DNA from: Brachycybe producta
Lineage: Eukaryota > Arthropoda > Diplopoda > Playtdesmida > Andrognathidae
DNA: 64,000 nucleotides
Reading direction: 5' to 3'
NCBI GenBank assembly: GCA_036925085.1
Contig: JAUPFP010000039.1
Location: forward strand, 1,675,501-1,739,500
Shown: in pieces, positions 1 through 12,900 of the stretch
How the letters are laid out: each line of letters opens with the position of its first letter
Numbering within the stretch: position 1 is the stretch's first letter
Translations under genes and position numbers: made by a program
Notes under the pieces: generated by a model
Told to the model about the DNA's origin: nothing
Database searches by the model: none
The model's input: only the letters and a program-made list of their open reading frames with translations

Positions 1-51
1 TTCTAAAACGCATAAAATAACCAAAGTTCCGAAATTATAAAATCCACTCAC

Positions 52-1196
52 CTATGACAGCAATGTTGCAAAATATAATAATGAGGATTAGAAAGATGAT
101 AAAGATTGCGAAAGTGAAAGCATAGGCCTGATGGACCAGTTCGGTTGCATGGAGGTCAAAGAAACACCAGGTGCCTGGATATTGACGAGAGTATTGACCA
201 AAACCAAAGAAAGGTAAAGAGGTGAAGATCAGAACCACGATCCATTGAGTGAGGAGAACCATTCGTACGCGAGAACGGTTCACGTGCTTCTTGTAGAAGT
301 AACCGTGTCGGATACCGAGGAACCGTTCCACGGCCATGATGCAAACGATGCAGGGAGTAATGAGACCGACCGCAATCATGGTGAACGCGTGGTAATTGCA
401 CAATCCGGTGGAACCGACCCAACGACCATTAAGGTAAACCACGAGCACCGGGATGCTGGTCAATACGATGCCCATCACATCGGTCCAAACTAAACAACCG
501 ACCAATAAGTAGAACACGGTCCGCATCTGTTCACGACGAGAATTTCGGTGCAGAACCAACAGGGCCACCGCATTTCCTAAACAAACAATCGAATTAATGA
601 AGGTGTAAACGGCGCTTCTCGAACTCTTACTATTCTGTGTCTTCTGGAAAGAAAAATTAATCAGAAACTTGAAATTTTTTTAAAAACTAGAAGGGTAACT
701 CGATCACTTCATGTACAAAATGAGCTTTTTATGTGAACTTGAAAATAATTAAATTTTAAGCAGACAGAATTTTTTTAAAATTTTATTCTACAAAATATTT
801 ATTTTGAAATATATTAAATATTAAAATACTATTAAGTGATTGAATTACCGGTCTAGTTTTTAACACACTTTCAATTTCTCCTTAAAGAGTAGTTGATCCT
901 GAAACACAAAATAACCAGAGTTTCAAAATCATCTCTTTTCGTGATTTTTTAAAAATTATTTAAAAATTAAAATCAATTTATTTTTGAAAATATTATTAAA
1001 ATTAAAATTGATCATTTGGCATTTACACTTTTCTAGTTTCTACAGGACTTTTCTTAAATTTTCTTAGTACTGTGTTACCTATTGTTCCAGTGAGAAACAT
1101 GGAAATGGGTGAAGCCACGTTAGCTCCAGGTGTCGTCCTTATAGACGTGCAATTACGTCCAGGTGGACACGTGATGACCATGTTAGTGCTGACCAT
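52..1196 (-). CDS. Prostanoid (PGE2)-type G-protein-coupled receptor, 5' part, runs off the left edge
   Basis: Class A GPCR of the plasma membrane, most like prostaglandin E receptors; ligand and G-protein coupling cannot be read here. Exon 1 is 1079-1196 and exon 2 is 52-576, joined in phase 1 (ATA G|GA AAT), so TM1 is split as ..FLTGTIG|NAVALLVL. The ATG at 1194-1196 has a strong context (gccATGG) and there is no in-frame ATG upstream before a stop; residues 1-39 carry an N-glycosylation site (NCT). Exon 2 encodes the rest of TM1 through TM5. It includes the TM3 end MAVERFLGI (ERF in place of DRY), the TM3 cysteine (LCNY) and the prostanoid ECL2 signature QYPGTWCF with its disulfide cysteine. 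The donor CATAG|GTGAGT follows TM5 (phase 1); TM6-TM7 lie outside. An upstream coding exon is possible, since the open frame before the ATG holds another NTS site. Family assignment is firm, subtype is not. Confidence 0.85.
599..937. repeat. MITE-A copy inside GPCR intron 1
   Basis: Inverted-repeat element. The left arm (aggtgtaaacggcgcttctc, then gaactctta..attctgt) and the right arm (cagaataac/gagtt type, inverted) match at least twenty other copies in the window. It fills most of the 502-bp intron and its left end lies about 22 bp from the exon 2 splice acceptor at 577-578. Confidence 0.75.
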
Positions 1197-3825
1197 GGCA
1201 CTTAGGTCATTGTTTGTCCCTTCCCAACTTGTGTTCGTGTCACTCGAAGTGGCCCACGTCAGGTAAGGATGGCCAACAAAACACACCAAAATCCTTCAAA
1301 AATGATAATTATTATAGCAATTAAAAATTATTAAAACTTTGTTTCTTTGCATAATTATTAATCAATCAATTTTTTTATGATTGATTAATAATGCAAAAAA
1401 CAACAACAAATTTATAGTTTTAATATTAAAGTCAAAAATCGTTAATCAGCTTACGAGATAAAAACCATGCTGAATATTGATGTTCCATTGAATGGTCACT
1501 TCGTCGACTAAACTACATTTGCACCAATTAAAATCTAAACTACATATTGTCTTAAATCTGATGTACACATTGGAGATTATAAAAAAAAAACTTCAAACTT
1601 ATTAACTAAGCGTGAAACAGGGCGTTAATCTATAGAAATTATGTTTGTGCGAGGACTTTTACAGAATTAGAAATTAATAAAATTAAGCACTAATTGCATA
1701 TTGCTTGTGCAATGTGAATGGAGCTGTATTATAGTGGGAAATGAATTGTTTGTTTTTTTTGCTATTTATATTATACACAACACAATAAGAGTGAATCAGA
1801 ATTGCACTTTTTTCCATGGGTGGGTGGGTTGGTTGTTGCGCACATATTTAGGCATACAGTATGTCTCAGAACCAAAGCACCAGTCAGTCTATTGTAAAAC
1901 TCTACTTGAGTGGCGCAGTCTATTGCTTAAAATTGAATGTTTCAGAAATAATAAAAGACGAGGGTTGGAGGTGAAGGCTAGCTATTAAGTGAATACATTA
2001 AGAGCACCAAGTGTGCTGACAAAAATGCTTTTGGAGATTAGTTAGGATAGTTATACTTGCAAGAAGGACAGATTTTAATCTTAACATTTTAAGTGAATGA
2101 TGTAAACCAACTTTAAGTAAACTGTGCTGGAGGGCATTATATTTGGGTAGAGGTGACCACTTTTAACAAAAATAAGAAATTTTTGTACGGTTTATCTTTG
2201 TGTGTTTGACAATGTATTTCGCATGCTGCAATTGGATTTTTGTCTCTCTGCCCCAGGCCTTTTGGGCTACTGACAGACGAATTTTTCAAATTCAAATTTG
2301 TTTTTGTTTTTGGAAACCAAATAAACATCCCCCCCTCATACCAACCAAATTAACTAGAAGCAATGGTAGCCTCCACTTCCAACCCTAAAAAGTTGTTGAA
2401 TTTTTTTAAAAAACAGGTTTAAAAATCTTTATATTTATAATTTATTAATTTTTTATATGTTGTTAAACAATCAACTGAAGTTTCAAATGTGTAGCGTTCA
2501 TGATTTCTAAAATATTTCATTTTATACGAGTTAGTTGCACGACCTGAATTTTGAGCAATACTGTATACTTCACCATACTATATACTGTATGCCCAAATTC
2601 AACAAAGTGCTCAACTGTTTATTTTGTTTTTGAGTGTGATGATTGAGGCTTGAAAACAAAAACCAGAACCATTAACCATATATAATAAATACTATACGTA
2701 TATAGGTAATGATGATATATATGTACCAATCATCATAAGCCTATATTTATGCAAGTACGCAATTAATGGTGGTGCATTTCCAATGTCACGCAGGACTTGC
2801 ATACTTATTTGTACACTTGTTTATAGATAGACACACTGGTGGTGGTTAACAATCCACAAGTGTTTATTTTTTTCCATCATTTCATTCATGTTTTGGGTGG
2901 AGTCCAAATATTACTACTATTATACTAAAAGAAATCAATGGACATTCTCTTAACCTTGTGCTTATGACAGATAAGCCACTTTTACAGCTATGGAAAAATT
3001 ACCAGAAACCACATTAAAGCTAAACTTCATCAATTTCTATCAACAATTCATAGATATCTTTTTTGAAATAATAAGACTGCATATACTGTAATTCATTTTT
3101 TTGTGACTTACACCACTCTTATTCTAGAGGGCTCACACATTCTATGCTACAGTCAAAGCCAAAAAATTCAGTGAAAACCAATTTTAATTTGGATAGGGTT
3201 TGGTACCGCCAAAAAGTTAGTTTTCTGTCAGAATTAAACGAGTTTTGACAAGGAGAAATTGACAAGGTTTAGCCATTTTATCTTTTAGCTAAAATTCGTT
3301 TTCTCCGAATTCAGGTTTTCACTATGCATAAAATGCATTCTCATCTTTCATAATTTTCCTAATGCACCTTTAACTTATTTCACTTTTTTATGTCAGCACA
3401 TCTTTTCACTCCAATACATAATGGTGATGGTGGTAGGGAAAGGTATAATAAATTAATAAAGGCATTTTCGGAATATGAGATGATAATAACTTATTCATGT
3501 CTACTAATTATACCCATCATATTTCGAATTTAATGACATGCAATTAAATTGAACTACTTGTTAAAGAAGACATTTTAATTATACTGTTTGTATAATTAAA
3601 ATGATGAAAATTAATTGCAGAAATAAAATGAGTTGAGTTTACAAGTTGGAAGAAGAAAAAACAACAACACAGCTTTGAAGAGAAAGACGGAAAGGGCGTG
3701 GGAACAAACACCATTAGTAACAATTAATGAATTCAAATATAAGATGAAAAACACCCAATTTTTAATATGTGTTGAAAAAGCACACAAAATTAAGTGATAA
3801 ATCATACGCAATTTTCAGATTGCAT

Positions 3826-3940
3826 TAAGTTGGTTTTAAAATATAACCAGCACTTCTCGAACTCTGATTATTCTGTCTTCCAAGTGAAAAATTAAAAAAA
3901 AACTTGAATGTGTCCAATTCTAGTCTAAAAAACAAAACCA
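3826..3940. repeat. MITE-A fragment
   Basis: One arm only: gttttaaaatataaccagc followed by cttctcgaactctgattatt and ctgtcttccaag, the same order as the arms of complete copies. The second arm is missing or decayed. Confidence 0.6.
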
Positions 3941-4334
3941 ACTTGAGGCAGATACTTGAATTCAAAATACTGGAATAACAATAGAATCAATGATAATATG
4001 AAACATTCCGACAATGGGTCACTAACGAAAATTACAGCTTGAACTAAGGTTATTCCCAAGCTGAGTGATTTATTTTATCTGAATTGCATCTGTTCATTTC
4101 AAACATAAAAGGGCAATCACTTGTATTCAGTGATTGCCCGCTGTTAAGGGGCTAGAAAACTCAATTCTTCTTTCAATTCAGGTCAATTGCAATTCCATTT
4201 TATTGCCTGTCACATAAATCTAATTTATCCTAATTGAAAGCAATCAATATTCAACATATTAGTATTAGAAGAAGAAGAAAATCGTCCACTTTGATCAAAA
4301 TATAAGTTAAAATATCGAAGAGGCAACATGATCA

Positions 4335-4624
4335 GAAGAAAAAAAATGCAGAAAAACTAGAAAGTGTTTTAGAAACTAGAAAATGCAGCTTAATCACTTA
4401 ATATTAAATTCATGTTAATACCTTTCAGAATAAACTTTTTATACACAAAAATAAAAAAACATAGTCTGCTTATTTTGAAAAATATCAACATGAAAATGCC
4501 CTTAAGTGATTACAACACCCTTCTAGTTTTTAAAACACGTTCATCTTTCTTTCAATTTTAGCTCTCCTGAAAGACAAAACACTTAAAAGTTCGAGAGTGA
4601 TTTAAACTTTAAAACCATTTTAAG
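4335..4624. repeat. MITE-A copy, nearly complete
   Basis: Left arm with aaagtgttttagaaactaga, centre with inverted aaaatatcaacatgaaaat, right arm with cttctagtttttaaaacacg and ending aaaaccattttaa. Imperfect palindrome of about 290 bp, no coding capacity. Confidence 0.75.
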
Positions 4625-5726
4625 TGGGGTTTAAAGTAAGAAATAAACAATTTAAGATATTTTCATATCTTAACACTGGACATGAATCCAAAACATAATT
4701 TATCTTTCAAATAACCTACACTGGGAATAAAATGTTGATAAAAATACTGAAAACAATTATTTCAAAATAATTTAACAAATTATTTATAAAATATAAATTA
4801 ATTATAGAACAAATGATAATAAATTCATGAATATAAATGGACTTACAAAATGGAAGTAATTCCAAATTCCATATCGTTACAATGTTAAAGTAATGAATTT
4901 AGGTTGTAATCCTGAAGTAGCCACCTGTTGTTCCAGTCCGTTGACTAGTGACCCAACTAGGCCAATGTCCATTAAGACTAGAACAGTCATAATCCTGGCA
5001 TAATATTAGTTTTGAGTGTATACACTCGACACATACTCATCTGAACACCTGCTTTTTGAGTATTCCTTTTTACCACCCAACATCCAAATGTCTGTAAAAG
5101 TAACAAAGCAAAAACAAAAAAAAAGTCCAAGCTAAATAAAAGGGACAAACTTTGCGAACCAATCACAATCTAATCATCGAAATGGCGTTTTGTCATTGGT
5201 AAATGTATGAAAGCTTTCCTGGAAATGTTTTTCACTGTTCCCCTATGACAAAAAGAAAATGAACAAATGTTTTAACTTAATGTTGATCAATTGGTTGGTG
5301 CTAACATTGTAATATATACCTTTTATGATCCTCAGTTGACATTTTACACATGTTGGGTGATGATATCAGATATATTTACATGCATTCTATTTACATATAT
5401 TACAAATGGATATTTTAATTTATAAATAAGTAAATAAAGAAATCACAAAGTTTCTGAAATGGTTTTATTCATTTTCTAAATGGAATGAAACTAACATTGC
5501 GCCAATGAAGTATTCGATAACAAAGTTGAGTATTTTTTAGCCAGTAGATTGGTTTAAATTGCTACTTCATTAAAGCTTAATTCTTTTCTATTTCATTCAT
5601 TCTCATTCATTGTCTTATTAATTGAGATTCAAGGTTCTCTTTATTAAAAAAACAAACAAAGATAAAGCCTAAAGGGGAGACCTAGAGAGAGAGAGAGAGA
5701 GGCTGAAGACTAAAGCACACTCAACT

Positions 5727-5966
5727 AGGGTGCGGATGTTTGTGCAAACATCAAGCAAATGTTTCTCAACTGTAAAGTAATCATCATAACTATTATTAGA
5801 GCAGCAGCAATTATGCTTTTATAATCAAAAAGACTGTTTAGAGGCTAGATATATGGTTACTATAAGTTGTCAAATAAGAGTTTTAGCCTCTAACAAGTGT
5901 TTTTGTTTGAAAACAACGTAATTGTTGGTAGAGAAACATTTGTTTGATTCTGCATCAAAATCCGAG
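5727..5966. repeat. MITE-F: inverted-repeat element with GGCTCGGAT-type ends
   Basis: The left end gtgcggatgtttgtgcaaac..gcaaatgtttctcaac is mirrored at the right end by gagaaacatttgtttg..aaaatccgag. The interior has paired gaggctag / tagcctctaac arms. Related sequence occurs at 51512-51822 and, partly, at 51068-51124 and 19640-19740. Confidence 0.65.
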
Positions 5967-5982
5967 CATTCACACACGACGT

Positions 5983-6605
5983 TTTTTTCAGTGTTGGGAA
6001 GTAATTTGCCAAAAGTAATGAATTACTGTAATTCAATTATTTTTTTCAATTTCTTTTTAAAGTATGTAATTTGTAAGTGTAATTATTTTTTGTTAGAAAT
6101 CTAATTACTCCACAGTTATTTTTCAATTACTTTTGTTTTTGTAAAATGCCTGATGTTATAAGGATGTTTCATTTTGGATTCCTCTTAAATTAAATAAGTT
6201 TTTCCTGCCCATTACCAGACAATGTTTAACAAGCAGACTCATTTATTTGAGTTGAGTTTCTTCCTGTCCTTGAGCCATTCTACTCTTAAAAATTTAACTT
6301 CATAAATTAGTTATGATAATGCAATGCAAACTTCAAAAATTCATTTCATGTGAACCCGGATGAGTGACAATGAAAATGTTGGTTGCAATACATTCTATGC
6401 GAAGTGATAATGGAACTTCTAAAACTCATTGCATGCCATGTCAAATGATTAGAATTATTTATTAAAATTAAATTACTTTGAGAAAATTATTAATTGTAAT
6501 TAATTTTTTTTTCTCAAAATCTGGTAATTGTAATAAATTATTTGTTTACTGATGTAATTAGTAAATGTAATTCCTTACTTTTAAAAGTAATTTGTACCAA
6601 CACTA
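5983..6605. repeat. Non-autonomous hAT-like DNA transposon
   Basis: The left terminus cagtgttgggaagtaatttg and right terminus (read inward on the other strand) agtgttggtacaaattactt are the CAGTGTTGG-type inverted ends common to animal hAT elements. A near-identical 8-bp flank (ttttttca / atttttca) fits a hAT target duplication. About 0.6 kb, AT-rich interior, no transposase frame. Confidence 0.65.
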
Positions 6606-6910
6606 TTTTTCACTAACATCGAGTTGAGCTTCCTGTATGTATACAACTTGTCATATAAATAAATAAGACACAACTAAGATAGAGAAAGAGAGAGAATGAA
6701 GTACACACATTCAATTGTGGACCCTTGAATTTATGACAGACTTCCAAATCTACGAAGAACATTATTATGCGTCAATTAGCTTTATAAAAATAGAAACAGA
6801 AATAAAGATAGATGTAGGAAGGAAGGACTAATTATTTAAAATAGTATATATATATTGCCAAAAATTATATTATTTTTATTTTGCATAATTCTCATGTCGA
6901 AAATTGCATC

Positions 6911-7107
6911 TTAAGCCAGCCATACACTATGAGACGCGGTCTGCAGACGCGCTTTCCCATTGACCAAACCTCACGTTTGTTTCATAAGTGCATGGGGTCT
7001 TCAAATAAGTCTGTAAGACAGAGAAGCACAGTTCGCTTTGACAAGACCTTGTCTGTGTGAAACTGTGTCTGTAAACCGCGTCTTATATTGCATGGCTAGC
7101 TTTATAT
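6911..7107. repeat. Short palindromic element (about 195 bp)
   Basis: Left end agccagccatacactatgag then acgcggtctgcagac; right end, inverted, agctagccatgcaatataag then acgcggtttacagac. CpG-richer than its surroundings, no open frame. Confidence 0.6.
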
Positions 7108-9901
7108 TCCTTTTTTTTTTGTCTTTTTCTCTAAAATAGAATAAAGAAATAGAATGCATGGTCACAAAGTGTAACTTTTAAGTCACATTTTATAACATCT
7201 TTTCCCCTCTCAAACATTTTTGGATAAATGCCACTTTTGAACACATCTTAAATTTCTCAAATTGAGCTTTCTAAAACGTAAATTTGTTCACTCAATATAA
7301 AAAGAAGTACACATTCCATATTTCTGTACAGAACTGTGAAAAAATGGTAGAAATCCTCTGAGCTTTTGAAATGAAAATATTTTCTGAGAAAACAAATGTT
7401 TCAAAACATTTAAACGTTTTGCCAAATGGAGTTTAACATAGACATAAATCAATGAATCCATTCATACACTACTTAAATATCTCGTTTCCTTTCACAATGT
7501 TTAATTATGTGTGAAGTTGCAAATTAAGCATAAAATATACATACCTCATGGTAAGATGAAGCTTGTTACGTCAGAAGGGTTCATGTAAAATTTAGGAAAT
7601 CTTATCATTTAATCCGATAGAAAAGGGATGAAAGCAAAACTTCTCAACAGTTTTGTATTATTTTGTTATTAACCCTTTTTTCATTTGATTTAAATCAATT
7701 GATCTAAATCAATGATTAAAAGAAATTAAGAAAAACTGATGTTATTTATTAGTTTATCACTTATCAGCTAAAAAAAAATAACAGTCAAATCTCTAAAGCT
7801 AAATTTGAAAATGGCTACATTAAAAAAATTTAAATTAATAATTTGTAATTAAAGTTAATAAACAATTAAATGGCACGCCTCTTAAAACATAAATCATTAA
7901 ACATATATCTAAATTATAAATTTTTAATAATGTATAGTACTGCCATTTCTAAATCGTGATAAAAATCACAAAAAATCCGATTTTTTAAAATGATAAATCC
8001 TATTTTGTTAACCCGTCTGACGTCACAAGATTCTTCTTACGATAAGGTAAGTATAAAAAGAAAATTAAAAACGTGATAGTTTTTTTAAAATAAAAAATTA
8101 TCTAACATTATTAATATGCAAAGTAGATAACTAGAAAATGTTAGACTTTTGAACTTTTTGTAAGTTAATTACTTACTGACCTAGAGATGTACATTCAAAA
8201 AACGAACCCATTTTAAAGACATTTAAATACAATTGCCATTGGAGACTGAGAATTCAAAAATAAATAACAGTTAATGAAAAACTTTCATTATGAATTATAA
8301 AGCTGAAAAAGATCCAAAAAAACTTGTCATTTTTATGTAACACATTTTTAAAGGCAATTTCCAACCCAAGTTTTAGTCTAGTTTTTTTTTTCTAACCCGG
8401 AGCCAAAATACTATAAAACTAAATTTTCAGCTCATAGTTTATTGGTGGAAATTGAAATCACCTGTTGATGTTCATTGGTTCATCCTAGCTACCTGTATAA
8501 TTACCTGGCTATTGACGTTTTTGTTGCTTCTCTTCTTCTGAAGGTAGTTTTTTTTTTCTAATTTTACAAAATTCTACCTATAAAAAGAAATATTAAGAGA
8601 AACTTAAACGTGTTTTTGAAACTCGAAATTTAAAAAAATCAGCTTTAAAAACTGTTTTAATTGTATTTCTGGACCATGATTGATAATAACCCAACTTATT
8701 CTAATATAAACACTTTCAATTTTCTAATTTTGCACCTGAAATGATGTGATAAATCATTTAAAGATCAAATCTTCACAAAATACTACTGAAAACAAACAAA
8801 CAGGGATTTTGACGATAAACTTCTCAAAGTTTTTTTTACTAAATGTGAAGAATAAACTGTCTTCTTCTAAACAATAGAATTAATTGGCTGTGGCCAATTC
8901 TGTGATGTGAAAGTGAGCACACCTCATATTTTAAAATAACCTTTTAAATTATTTTCTTTTAATACAAAATAAAGTTAACAAAAAATATTTCCGTATCTTC
9001 TAGTTTGTGTTAAACAGTTTCTACGGCACAATAAATTACGAAATAAAATATACTTACAAAGTAAAAGCAATTTCAAATTCCAATCAGATACAACACTAAT
9101 GCTATGTACGGATGACCAAAAGTCATCAAAGAATCGATTTTTATTCCATTCGTTTTTTCTAATTAAATTAATTTTTTTCAAAATTAAATGAACGATTTCT
9201 TCTATTTTGGGTTCATTTCTTGCTTAATAGATTACTGCATACAGCAGATTCCGTAACTATACAGTTTCTCCATTGAATCAACGATTGCAGTTCTTAAGAA
9301 AGTCACGATGTCATGGGGGTTTAACAGAAAGTTATCAGAACTTTCGAGTGACGTCATTTTGATATTGGAAGGGAGGACCCATTTTTTTTAAAATAATTGT
9401 GGCAGAATTTGCGTTGAATGTCACTTGTGTAAATCGACTGAAAATCGTGTAGGGTTTTGAATCGATTCCTACGATTAATCGAAAACCTTTGAAGGGAAGG
9501 AAGCCTTTCCTGTGGCCTTTGTTGCGATAATCCTTTTTAAGCATCAAGTTGTTGAGTTGTTTTGTTTAAAGATGTAGCAGAATATATCTCGAATTTAGAA
9601 ATGACCTTTTAAAAAAGCTAATTAATAAGTTTTCTATTCATTTAATTATTACATAAATTATCAGTATATTATAGTCATTATAATCCGATATAAACGAGTG
9701 TAAAATATTTATATTTTGTTTTTGAATCAAAATATAAACAGAAAAAAATGACGAAATATTCTTCTTTATATACTATATACTTTTTAAACATTGTCGCACT
9801 TTTTACGATCGAAAACCACAAAAGTAAAGAAATACAAAAAAAAAAAAGAAAAGAAAAGACAAAGACAGAACAAAATTCAACCTGGCACAACGTAAATGAA
9901 A

Positions 9902-12900
9902 TTACGTTTTCATTTTACAAAGGTAACGTAACTGCAACATTTTAATGTCATCACCGTCGATCTTAACGACGCCTTCCATGTTGTCGATACTAAGAAGAAC
10001 TCCGGAATTTTCACGTTCGTCACCGAGAACAACTTTTACCTGAGTTAAACGAAATAATAAAACATAAACACACCCGTTTTTTTATTGAAGTTGTTTGATT
10101 ACAGTGAAAACACTGTTTAATATAAAATACAAAGAACCGAAATATTTTTTCAGTGTTAAAACAAATTTCATGTTTTTTTTTTGCTATTCTAAGAAACAGC
10201 GCTGAACTATATTTCGTGTTATACGTATTTTTCGAGTTGTCGGCTTTCATATTAAATGGCTTTCACCATATTTGTTTCACTTGCGATTTTTAAGTGTAAA
10301 CACATCACGCACGTTGATTATACTGTCTTTTTTTAGAAACCAGAAGGGTAACTCAACCACTTAAAAGAGTATTTTTATGTTGATATATTTCAAAATAATT
10401 TGAAACCAACTAAAAATTTATCTTTGAATGTTATCAACATAAAAATACCCATAAATGAACGACCTACTCTTCTAGTTACTAAAACGCTTTTTAGTTTCTC
10501 TTCATTTTGCTCTTCTGTAAGACAGACTAATCAAGAGTTCGAAAACCAACTGTTCATAAACCAACTTCAAGTCAATTACCCTGTCTCCACGTTTAGGAAC
10601 GACAGGTTCCAAATGTTCTCCGAGAATGTTTACCACACGATCTTCTTCGGGAAGAAACACGGAACACATTCCACCCTAAATCAATAGATTAAAAAAGAAA
10701 CAATCGTTTGATCGATATTCATCTTCGTAGTATAGCTTAAATGTTCCGAACCGAAACTCCTCTGATGACTCCGGTTTGTCCGACCAATCCTGGATCTTCA
10801 TGAGTTTCACGAATGGAAACCTCGATGTCCGTCGTGTGCCAGTCTTGTGTACTTATGTGTTCCATTCCAGATCCTGGCGTCTGAGGAATGAAAGGCGATT
10901 GAGCACCTGGAGTCATCGGACTGTAACCCATTGGTGACGGTGTCGTTGCATATCCAGAAGGAGATGGTTGATATCCGGCAGGACTTGGAGTCGGAACGTA
11001 ACCGGCCGGACTTGGAGTACCTTAGAAATAACGAAATAAAAATTCTACAATTTGAAACTCGTAAAAAAAATGTTGCTGTTGCTACTGTTATATCCAGAAG
11101 GTGATGGCGATGGCTGATAAGGAGAGTAAGTGTGATCATTGCTGTACATTCCAGCACTGCCAGGAGTCTGAGGAGTGTACGGACCCTGAGGAGTTTCAGG
11201 TTGATATCCCGGAGTGGCTGGATTGAAACCCGGAGACGGAGATGGATCATCATAATGAAACGATTCGAATTCACTCGATCTGATAAAACACCATCAAAAA
11301 TATTATTAAATCAGAAGTTACACAACAAATGAGAACGATCGGTATCGACCTTGCTGGAGTACTGGCATTTGCTGGATCCCAAGCTCCAGTTTGGTTTGGA
11401 GTTCGACTTCCATCGTGTAATGGAGTCTGATTTCCATAATGTGGTGTTCTGCTGCCTGTGAATCGATTTAGAAGTCAAGCGACTGTATTCTTTCTAAACT
11501 TCCATCGAGAAAATAAAAAACATACCGTCGTAAAGAGGTGTCTGTGAACCGTACATCGGAGTACGAGACCCGGCGCCATATTGTGGCGTCTGGCTTCCGT
11601 ATAACGGAGTGCGGCTGTAAGAAGAAAGACCGCCTTTGTTTGGACCACTAAACACGGAAGAAGAAAAAAAAGACAAACGTTGAGATAGAAATATCGAAGA
11701 AATATTCTTGTAAAAATAGATTCTACTCGCCCGACAACAGTTATACGAGCGCGATCGACAGAAATCGTCTGACAACCCGAATGAAGTTCTACACGAGCTG
11801 TACATTCGGTCGCATCTTTAACAATTCCGATGTGGCCCTTATACGATCCTTGCGTAATTTTAATCGTTTGACCGATGAGTTCTGTGTCTCTGCGACTACG
11901 TGCTCGACCACCGGCAAATCCACCACGTCCTAATAACCGGTTAAAAAATACAGAAATCCAAATGAAAAATCTAAGATTACAAAAAAAAAAAAAAAAGACA
12001 ATGGGAACAAAAACATACCACTGTTTGGAGTTCCTGGAGTAGAAGGAGTTCCACCTCCCGCTCCACCTCCACCTCCAGCTCCAGCTCCACCACCTGCTCC
12101 AGGATGAGCCGGGCTGGAGATACGAGGAGACATCGGTGTGTAACCACCAGAATATGGCATCGAACTTGGCTAAAAACGGAAGATGGTTCATTGTTTTCAA
12201 TAAGAAAACAAATAAATACTCTGGTATTCTTTCGGTTAAAAGCCGTTACACCCTCCAATCTTTCAAATAAACTTTTCATGAACAAAAATTTAAAAAATAT
12301 CTTCCGTTTAAAGTTGCATAATATTCAAACATGAAAATAAAGCTTATTTTTAAAAAATATCAAACATAAAAAATACCCTTAAAAGTGATTGAGCTACCCT
12401 TCTAGTTTCTAAAACGCTATGAAAATTTTTTTTAACTTTGCTACTAAATGACAGAATAACCAGAATTTGTGAGTTTGCAAATGCTAATTACATTTCTACC
12501 CTTTTCTTCAATTTTACTAAGTTTTTCAAATAAAAGAAATGTAAACTAACCCGTGATCCACCAGCTAGAACCAAATGACGCGTCTTACACACAAATATCC
12601 CACCATTATCTAACATCATCCTAGAATGAAGAAAAGCAAAACTACGGAAAAGGTGTTTGATCTCTCCTTGGCGGCCCTTTAAACACACAAAAATACATTT
12701 TACTTAAGAAAATATAAAACACATCATTCTTATCATTTTTCTATTCTAACCGAGTGTGGTCCATCGATGACTTTAACTACATCTTTCACTTGGATGTTGT
12801 TCTGTTCTGAATCAAGAGCAACAGCATTTCTAGTATCTTTTTTCTTCGTTACTGTCTGATGTTTAACTGTAACAACCTTTAAATCGAATTCAGTCAATAA

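Larger units (their letters stand above)
1300..9901. other. Gene-free interval between the GPCR and SPT5
   Basis: AT-rich sequence with no conserved open frame on either strand. It holds transposon-derived inverted repeats (listed separately), a GA run near 5690-5702, exact TGACGTCA sites at 8018-8025 and 9349-9356, and the 3' UTR side of SPT5 just below 9902. The 5' UTR and promoter of the GPCR should lie just above 1196 but no clear core promoter element is visible. Confidence 0.6.

Noticed and set aside
577-650. Extending GPCR exon 2 upstream through the MITE-A element, giving a longer open frame starting KTQNSKSSRSAVYTF
   Set aside because: The frame is open, but joining its acceptor to exon 1 in phase 1 yields a stop. 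The acceptor at 577-578 rebuilds TM1 perfectly with exon 1 (TIG|NAVALL).
1701-1988. 95-codon plus frame
   Set aside because: AT-rich random frame without similarity, codon bias or splice context.
11475-12200. A 241-codon open frame on minus spanning several SPT5 exons
   Set aside because: It reads through introns (for example [13 protein letters not shown]) and in the wrong frame across exon 17; the spliced model matches SPT5 throughout.
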